Assembly (NCBI GenBank): GCA_947088135.1
Contig: CAMUFJ010000044.1
Span: forward strand, 1-10,084
Source: an uncultured Clostridia bacterium
GTDB taxonomy: Bacteria > Bacillota > Clostridia > Christensenellales > Borkfalkiaceae
Length of the DNA stretch: 10,084 nt
Reading direction: 5' to 3'
The notes beneath the pieces are model-generated. The model made no database searches, was not told the DNA's origin, and saw only the letters and a list, made by a program, of their open reading frames with translations. Positions 6,115-10,084 of this stretch are shown piece by piece. Numbering within the stretch: position 1 is the first letter of the stretch; the number at the start of each line of letters is the position of its first letter. The position numbers were made by a program, and so were the translations under genes.

Positions 6115-6891
6115 ATGACGGTATATATCGAGTACGCACTTTTGGAAAATTTCATTCTCGACGGATTACTTCTCTATCTTGCCGTGCGCATTGCGCACGG
6201 GGAGGTGAAGCCCCTCCGTCTTCTGCTTGCGGCAATCGTCGGGGCAGGAGAGGCGTTGCTGTTTCCCGTCCTCGCGCTACCTCTATGGTGCAGCTATCTC
6301 GTCAAAATTCTCGGCGGGGTCGTGCTCGCCTCAATCGCCGTAAAGGGCGTTAAGCGTTCCGTTTTCGTTTCTATTGCGTTTTTCTTACTGACTTTCGCAC
6401 TGGGGGGATTGTTGACGGCGGCTTATTCCTTTTTCGGCGTTTCTTACGAGGAGGGAAACGGCTTTTTGGTGGAGCGCGCGCCCGTTGCGCTCGTGTTCGG
6501 GGCGGCGGGAGTGTTTGCCGTTCTCGTCGGGGAAACGGCGCGCCGCTTTTTCCGCTTCGGAAAGGAGGAGCGCAGTATTACGCCCTGCACTTTGGAGCAC
6601 GGCGGAAGAACGGTACGCTGGCGGGGGCTTGCCGACAGCGGTAATCTGCTCGAATTCCGCGGCAGGGGCGTGTGCGTCTGTTCGGCGGCGGCGATCTTCG
6701 CGCTTTTCGGGCGGGGTGCGCGGGAAGTGGGGCGGATCCGCGTGGAAACGGTGAACGGAGAAAAAGAAAGCCCTGTATTCGAGTGTACGCTGAGAACGGG
6801 CAAAAACGGCGACCCGCAGCCCGTTTATCTCACGGTCGGGCAGGTAAAATCTCCCCGCTATCAGCTGATATTACATACTTCTTACGTATAG
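6115..6891 (+). CDS. spoIIGA: Sporulation sigma-E factor-processing peptidase SpoIIGA
   Basis: SpoIIGA is the membrane aspartic protease that cuts the N-terminal pro-peptide from pro-sigma-E at the sporulation septum, triggering mother-cell gene expression. The first 30 residues (MTVYIEYALLENFILDGLLL...) match the characteristic SpoIIGA start. Residues up to about 145 contain five hydrophobic segments, as in the family. The soluble C-terminal half carries Ala173-Asp174-Ser-Gly-Asn177, the retroviral-protease-like D-S/T-G motif with Asp174 as the single catalytic aspartate of each monomer. At 258 residues it is shorter than the roughly 309 of B. subtilis, mainly in the C-terminal domain. The ribosome site (GGAGCAGGG just before the ATG) is weak. 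Its substrate gene sigE follows after 44 bases, as in B. subtilis. ftsZ, a common upstream neighbour, is absent. Confidence 0.93.
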   Translation: MTVYIEYALLENFILDGLLLYLAVRIAHGEVKPLRLLLAAIVGAGEALLFPVLALPLWCSYLVKILGGVVLASIAVKGVKRSVFVSIAFFLLTFALGGLLTAAYSFFGVSYEEGNGFLVERAPVALVFGAAGVFAVLVGETARRFFRFGKEERSITPCTLEHGGRTVRWRGLADSGNLLEFRGRGVCVCSAAAIFALFGRGAREVGRIRVETVNGEKESPVFECTLRTGKNGDPQPVYLTVGQVKSPRYQLILHTSYV

Positions 6892-6935
6892 CGTTTGCTG
6901 TACGCAGGTCAATCTTAAATCGATCGGAGGCGAAT

Positions 6936-7646
6936 ATGAAGGTCTTGGCAGCATTAAAGGTATTTTTGGAAAAAGTGCGGGGGAGTGAAAACGTCGTTCA
7001 CTACCTCTGCGGAAGCGAGGCGCTTCCGCTCCCGCTTACGGGCGAGGAAGAGGCGGATATGCTGAAAAAATTGGAAACGGGCGAGGATGCGGAATCCGTC
7101 AAGGCGAGCCTTATCGAGCACAATCTGCGCCTCGTCGTCTATATTTCCCGTCGGTTTGAGAACACGGGCGTGGACGGGGACGACCTCATTTCCATCGGCA
7201 CGATCGGGCTCATCAAGGCGATCAATTCCTTCCGCACGGATAAGAACATCAAACTCGCCACTTATGCTTCCCGCTGTATCGAGAACGAAATTCTCATGTA
7301 TCTGCGCCGCACGGTAAAGCTGAAAAGCGAGGTTTCCTTCGACGAGCCTCTCAACACCGATTTCGAGGGGAACGAATTGCTTCTTTCCGACGTGCTCGGC
7401 ACGGACAGCGACACGGTGTACGGCGGGGTGGAGAGCAGTGTGGAAAAGGAGCTTTTGTCGGACGCGCTCAAACGGCTTCCCGAGCGCGAACGCAAGATCA
7501 TGTATATGCGGTTCGGGTTGGGCGGGGGCGAGGAGATGACCCAAAAGGACGTTGCCGACCGCCTCGGCATTTCCCAAAGCTACATTTCCCGCTTGGAAAA
7601 AAAGATCATCGAACGCTTAAAAAAGGAGATTTCCAAGCTCGTTTAA
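6936..7646 (+). CDS. sigE: RNA polymerase sporulation sigma-E factor (pro-sigma-E)
   Basis: Sigma-E directs early mother-cell transcription during sporulation. This 236-residue protein is close to the 239 of B. subtilis SigE. It starts with an amphipathic pro-region (residues 1 to about 21, MKVLAALKVFLEKV...), followed by HYLCGSEALPLPL, which aligns with the YYIGGSEALPPPL at the processing site. Region 2 has NLRLVVYISRRFENTG, DDLISIGTIGLIKAINSF and KLATYASRCIENEILMYLRR, which bind core polymerase and the -10 element. Region 4 near the C-terminus has the helix-turn-helix TQKDVADRLGISQSYISRLEK. I start at the ATG at 6936 because GGAGG lies 5 bases upstream and the pro-region begins there; the frame stays open further upstream, inside spoIIGA in another register. 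sigG, often the next gene in Firmicutes, is not here. A terminator follows. Confidence 0.96.
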   Translation: MKVLAALKVFLEKVRGSENVVHYLCGSEALPLPLTGEEEADMLKKLETGEDAESVKASLIEHNLRLVVYISRRFENTGVDGDDLISIGTIGLIKAINSFRTDKNIKLATYASRCIENEILMYLRRTVKLKSEVSFDEPLNTDFEGNELLLSDVLGTDSDTVYGGVESSVEKELLSDALKRLPERERKIMYMRFGLGGGEEMTQKDVADRLGISQSYISRLEKKIIERLKKEISKLV

Positions 7647-7687
7647 GATATTTATAAGTCATGCTTTATAATTTTACGCAAATTCTA

Positions 7688-7716
7688 TTTACAAAAAGGA
7701 AATGATATGGTAATAT
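7688..7716 (+). promoter_or_regulatory. Candidate promoter for mnmE and the LysR gene
   Basis: TTTACA at 7688–7693 is followed after 17 bases by TAATAT at 7711–7716, with TG at 7708–7709 forming an extended -10. The predicted start near 7723 is inside the left arm of the terminator hairpin at 7719–7758, an awkward arrangement that either makes the promoter a false match or places a hairpin at the very 5' end of the mnmE transcript. The motif match is moderate in AT-rich DNA. Confidence 0.42.
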
Positions 7717-7718
7717 AT

Positions 7719-7762
7719 AACCGTAGATTATACGTTGAATGCCGTACAGTCTGCGGTTTTTT
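7719..7762 (+). terminator. Rho-independent terminator after sigE
   Basis: Bases 7719–7734 (AACCGTAGATTATACG) pair with 7743–7758, leaving an 8-base loop, one A–C mismatch and two G–T pairs. Six T residues (7757–7762) follow, overlapping the last pairs. It lies 72 bases after the sigE stop and 24 bases before the mnmE ATG, so it should close the spoIIG operon. Confidence 0.75.
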
Positions 7763-7786
7763 AATTTGCGGAACTTGGTGTTTATT

Positions 7787-9073
7787 ATGGAGCAAGTGAT
7801 TGCGGCGATCGCCACGCCGCAGGGCAGAGGAGGCGTTTCCGTCGTTCGTTTGAGCGGAGAGGGCGCGTTGCCTTTGGCGCGGAAAATGTTTTCGAAAACG
7901 GGGGAATTTATTCCCAACACCCTCTACGTGGGGGACATTGACTGCGGAGCATTTCGCGATCGCGGAATGTGCGTGTGGTTTCGCGCGCCCAAGTCGTTCA
8001 CGGGCGAGGACGTGGTGGAATTCCACTGTCACGGGGGCGTGGAGATCACCAGAGGCGTGCTCGACAGGGCGCTCTCTTTGGGCGCAAGGCTTGCGGAGCG
8101 CGGAGAATTTACCAAGCGCGCTTTTTTAAACGGTAAGCTGTCCCTTTCGGCGGCGGAGGGTATGGCGGACATGATCGACGCCGAATCGCAGGCGCAGGTG
8201 CGCGCGGGTTACTCCCTTTATACGGAGAGATTGACGAACGAGGGCAAGCGGTTGCAGAGCCTTCTCACCACCTGTCTTGCGGGCATCGACGCCGACCTCG
8301 ACTATCCCGAAGAGGACTTACAGGCGGATACCGCCGCAGAGGTTTTACAAAAACTTCAAGAGGTAAAGGGCGCGTTGCAGGCGCTCTTAAAGCAATACCG
8401 CGCGGGCAGAAAAATCAAATCGGGCGTGACCGCCGTGTTTTGCGGAAAGCCCAACGCGGGTAAAAGCTCGCTCTTCAACGCGCTTTTGGGATGCGACCGC
8501 TCCATCGTAACCGAGATTCCCGGCACTACGCGCGACACTGTGGAGGGCGCGATCGAAATCAACGGCGTGCGGTTCAATCTCATCGACACCGCGGGCTTGC
8601 GCGAGGGGACGGACGTCGTGGAACGCGAGGGGATCCGCCGCGCCGAGCTTGCCGTAAAAAACGCCGATCTCATTCTTTGGTTGAAAGGCGACGGGGAAGA
8701 GGAAGCGTTTCCGCCCGAAACGCCCGTGATTACGGTGGGTGCGAAGAGCGATCTCGTAAAGCGGGAGGGGTGCGACGTGTGCGTTTCCTCCGTGACGGGA
8801 GAGGGGATCGGCGCATTAAAAGAACTCATGTACGAGCGCGGGTTCGGACGGGAGAGCGACGTTTTTGTGTTGGAGGAACGCCATTACCGTGCCGCCGAAG
8901 AAGCGTGCGGGGCGGTGGAAAAGGCGGAGGACGCCGTAAAAAGCGGGCTTCCTGCCGAGCTCTATGCGGAAGAGGTGCACGCCGCGTGGGTCGCGCTCGG
9001 CGCATTCAGCGGGGAAACGGCTTCGGAAGCGGTCATCTCCGAGATATTCGATAAATTTTGCGTGGGCAAATAG
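7787..9073 (+). CDS. mnmE: tRNA uridine-5-carboxymethylaminomethyl(34) synthesis GTPase MnmE
   Basis: MnmE works with MnmG to add a (carboxymethyl)aminomethyl group to wobble U34 of certain tRNAs, using GTP hydrolysis and a tetrahydrofolate one-carbon donor. The N-terminal folate-binding domain starts IAAIATPQGRGGVSVVRLSG and includes FTGEDVVEFHCHGG and RGEFTKRAFLNGKLSLSAAEG. The inserted GTPase domain has G1 GKPNAGKSS (220–228), G2 TRDT (248–251), G3 DTAG (267–270) and G4 Ala319-Lys-Ser-Asp322, where the usual first residue is Asn. The protein ends FCVGK, carrying the invariant C-terminal Cys. I choose the ATG at 7787 from family alignment; an earlier in-frame ATG at 7739 lies within the terminator hairpin. 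The ribosome site is weak. At 428 residues it is some 25–30 shorter than usual. MnmG and other common partners are absent; a LysR gene follows after 8 bases. Confidence 0.96.
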   Translation: MEQVIAAIATPQGRGGVSVVRLSGEGALPLARKMFSKTGEFIPNTLYVGDIDCGAFRDRGMCVWFRAPKSFTGEDVVEFHCHGGVEITRGVLDRALSLGARLAERGEFTKRAFLNGKLSLSAAEGMADMIDAESQAQVRAGYSLYTERLTNEGKRLQSLLTTCLAGIDADLDYPEEDLQADTAAEVLQKLQEVKGALQALLKQYRAGRKIKSGVTAVFCGKPNAGKSSLFNALLGCDRSIVTEIPGTTRDTVEGAIEINGVRFNLIDTAGLREGTDVVEREGIRRAELAVKNADLILWLKGDGEEEAFPPETPVITVGAKSDLVKREGCDVCVSSVTGEGIGALKELMYERGFGRESDVFVLEERHYRAAEEACGAVEKAEDAVKSGLPAELYAEEVHAAWVALGAFSGETASEAVISEIFDKFCVGK

Positions 9074-9081
9074 GGGGCGCT

Positions 9082-9972
9082 ATGGTCAATTTGGAGCTCT
9101 ATAAAGTGTTCTATACGGTGGCGCGGTGCGGAAGCCTTACCAAGGCGGCGGAGGAGCTGTATATCTCCCAGCCCGCCGTTTCGCAGGCGATCAAACAGCT
9201 TGAAAATCAGCTCGGCACACCTCTTTTCAACCGCCTGCACAAGGGCATGGAGTTGAGCGCGCAGGGCGGTGCGCTCATCATCGACGACGTGGTAACGGCG
9301 TTGAAATTGCTCGAAGGGGCGGAAACGAGGCTTCTCGACTTAAAGGAGAACGCCACGGGCACTCTGCGGATCGGCGCGTCGGAAACTATTTTTCAGTACG
9401 TGCTTTCCGAAAAAATCGTGGAGTATCACAAGCGCTATCCAAATGTAAAAATCGAGCTCGTTTCCGACGTGTCGCCCAAAATCATCGAACTCATCAAATC
9501 CAACGGCTGTGACGTCGGGTTTTTAAACCTGCCCAGCGCGCCCGACGACGGTATCGTCATTCAAGACTCCATTTTTCTGCTCAACGATATTTTTATTGCG
9601 GGAGAAGCGTTTCAAGAACTGCGCGGACAGAAGGTATCCATTTGGGAGATACAGAAGTATCCACTCCTTCTCATGGAGGCGCACACGGTCGCCCGCTCCT
9701 CGCTCGAACATTACAGCAAGAGCCACGGCGTGACACTGGCGCCCGCCGTGGAAGTGGATAGCTGGGGTTTTATGAAACGGCTCGTGGTGGACGGCATGGG
9801 CATCGGCTGTATCCCGCGCGAGTACAGCATGAACAAGCTCACCGACGGCTCGCTCTTCGAAATCGAGTTGGAGCCCGCCATGCCCGCCCGTTCCGTCGGT
9901 TTGGCTCTGCGTAAAAACGTGAACATGACTTTTTCCCTCCGCGCCTTCGTCAATTTGTTTCAACGCAAATAA
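9082..9972 (+). CDS. LysR family transcriptional regulator
   Basis: This 296-residue protein has the standard LTTR layout: an N-terminal winged helix-turn-helix (about 1–60; FYTVARCGSLTKAAEEL, then ISQPAVSQAIKQLENQLG and PLFNR), a linker helix, and a two-lobed periplasmic-binding-protein-like effector domain from about residue 88 (GTLRIGASETIFQYVL...) to the end. It would bind DNA as a tetramer and respond to a small molecule that cannot be named. I start at the ATG at 9082, preceded by AGGGGG at 9072–9077, rather than an earlier TTG at 9058 inside mnmE. LTTRs usually sit divergent from a target gene; here the gene is 8 bases downstream of mnmE in the same direction and is followed by a terminator, so the target is probably elsewhere. 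Confidence 0.95.
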   Translation: MVNLELYKVFYTVARCGSLTKAAEELYISQPAVSQAIKQLENQLGTPLFNRLHKGMELSAQGGALIIDDVVTALKLLEGAETRLLDLKENATGTLRIGASETIFQYVLSEKIVEYHKRYPNVKIELVSDVSPKIIELIKSNGCDVGFLNLPSAPDDGIVIQDSIFLLNDIFIAGEAFQELRGQKVSIWEIQKYPLLLMEAHTVARSSLEHYSKSHGVTLAPAVEVDSWGFMKRLVVDGMGIGCIPREYSMNKLTDGSLFEIELEPAMPARSVGLALRKNVNMTFSLRAFVNLFQRK

Positions 9973-10000
9973 GCGGGAAGGGAATGCATATGACATACTT

Positions 10001-10031
10001 AGCGGATAGGCAAAATGCCTATCCGTTGTTT
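10001..10031 (+). terminator. Rho-independent terminator after the mnmE–LysR operon
   Basis: CGGATAGGCA (10003–10012) pairs perfectly with TGCCTATCCG (10016–10025) around a 3-base AAA loop; A–T and G–T pairs can extend the base by two. A T-rich tail (TTGTTTGT) follows. It lies 28 bases after the LysR stop, with nothing recognisable between. Confidence 0.8.
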
Positions 10032-10042
10032 GTATAAAGAAT

Positions 10043-10063
10043 ACCACGCGATAGTCGCGTGGT
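10043..10063. repeat. Second perfect hairpin near the window edge
   Basis: ACCACGCGA (10043–10051) pairs perfectly with TCGCGTGGT (10055–10063) around a TAG loop. On the + strand no T-run follows (CAAAATAGG). On the - strand the sequence after the stem is T-rich but interrupted (ATTCTTTAT), so it might end transcription of a leftward gene beyond the window. It could also be a dispersed palindrome. The edge at 10084 prevents a decision. Confidence 0.5.
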
Positions 10064-10084
10064 TCAAAATAGGCTTAGCCGATA

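Noticed and set aside
6672..6935. Extended N-terminus of sigE, 88 extra codons
   Set aside because: The extra part overlaps spoIIGA in another frame and is Arg/Gly-rich with no family similarity. The ATG at 6936 has GGAGG and the sigma-E pro-region.
7667..7672. TATAAT after sigE as a further mnmE promoter
   Set aside because: No -35-like sequence lies 16–18 bases upstream, and the terminator at 7719–7762 stands between it and mnmE.
7739..7786. Earlier ATG for mnmE adding 16 residues
   Set aside because: It lies within the terminator loop and has no ribosome site; the MnmE family starts where the ATG at 7787 places it.
9990..10037. 15-codon frame (MTYLADRQNAYPLFV) after the LysR gene
   Set aside because: It is made largely of the terminator hairpin, and its coding appearance is explained by that palindrome.
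10064..10084. Possible 3' end of a leftward gene (YRLSLF then TGA on the - strand)
   Set aside because: Only six codons are visible, and another - strand frame is also open; not enough to call a gene.
1..10084. CRISPR array, tRNA, rRNA, riboswitch, phage or toxin–antitoxin system
   Set aside because: No regularly spaced repeats, no tRNA cloverleaf or rRNA segments, and no recognisable phage or toxin–antitoxin proteins were seen on either strand.

Overview
The window reads as chromosomal DNA from an endospore-forming Firmicute, most likely a Clostridia-type gut or environmental bacterium. The clearest marker is a spoIIGA–sigE pair, the sigma-E processing protease and pro-sigma-E of the mother cell. 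Shine-Dalgarno sites of the AGGAG/GGAGG type precede most genes, and sigma-A-like promoters and U-tailed hairpin terminators fit the same assignment. All genes I can support lie on the + strand. I cannot name a genus or species.

Layout. (1) 1–1982 is a compact four-gene block: a GNAT acetyltransferase, a 4-oxalocrotonate-tautomerase-like small protein, an MBL-fold metallohydrolase and a YbhB/PEBP-family protein. Gaps are short and there is one ATGA overlap. An upstream gene may end inside the GNAT start codon. This block is more AT-rich than the right half: 25 of 60 bases are G+C at 61–120, against 37 of 60 at 8161–8220. (2) 1983–2289 holds the degenerate left end of an IS3-family (IS150-like) insertion sequence with a truncated transposase OrfA, followed by a good promoter, an operator-like palindrome and a TTG start. 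(3) 2290–6007 encodes a heterodimeric ABC exporter with one degenerate and one intact ATPase site, closed by a strong terminator at 6031–6073. (4) 6115–7646 is the spoIIG operon (spoIIGA–sigE), ending in a terminator at 7719–7762. (5) 7787–9972 is mnmE (tRNA wobble-uridine modification GTPase) with a LysR-type regulator 8 bases downstream, ending in a terminator at about 10001–10031. A second perfect hairpin follows near the window edge.

How the genes work together. The two ABC half-transporters almost certainly form one pump. SpoIIGA activates the product of the next gene, pro-sigma-E, after asymmetric septation. The four small enzymes at the left look co-transcribed, but nothing in the sequence shows a shared pathway. 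mnmE and the LysR gene are probably co-transcribed without an obvious functional link.

No clearly new biological system is visible. The most interesting points are regulatory: an IS remnant whose end hairpin covers its own ribosome binding site; an exporter promoter that overlaps the remnant's stop codon; a possible Spo0A box inside the loop of the exporter terminator; and a putative mnmE promoter that starts within a terminator hairpin.
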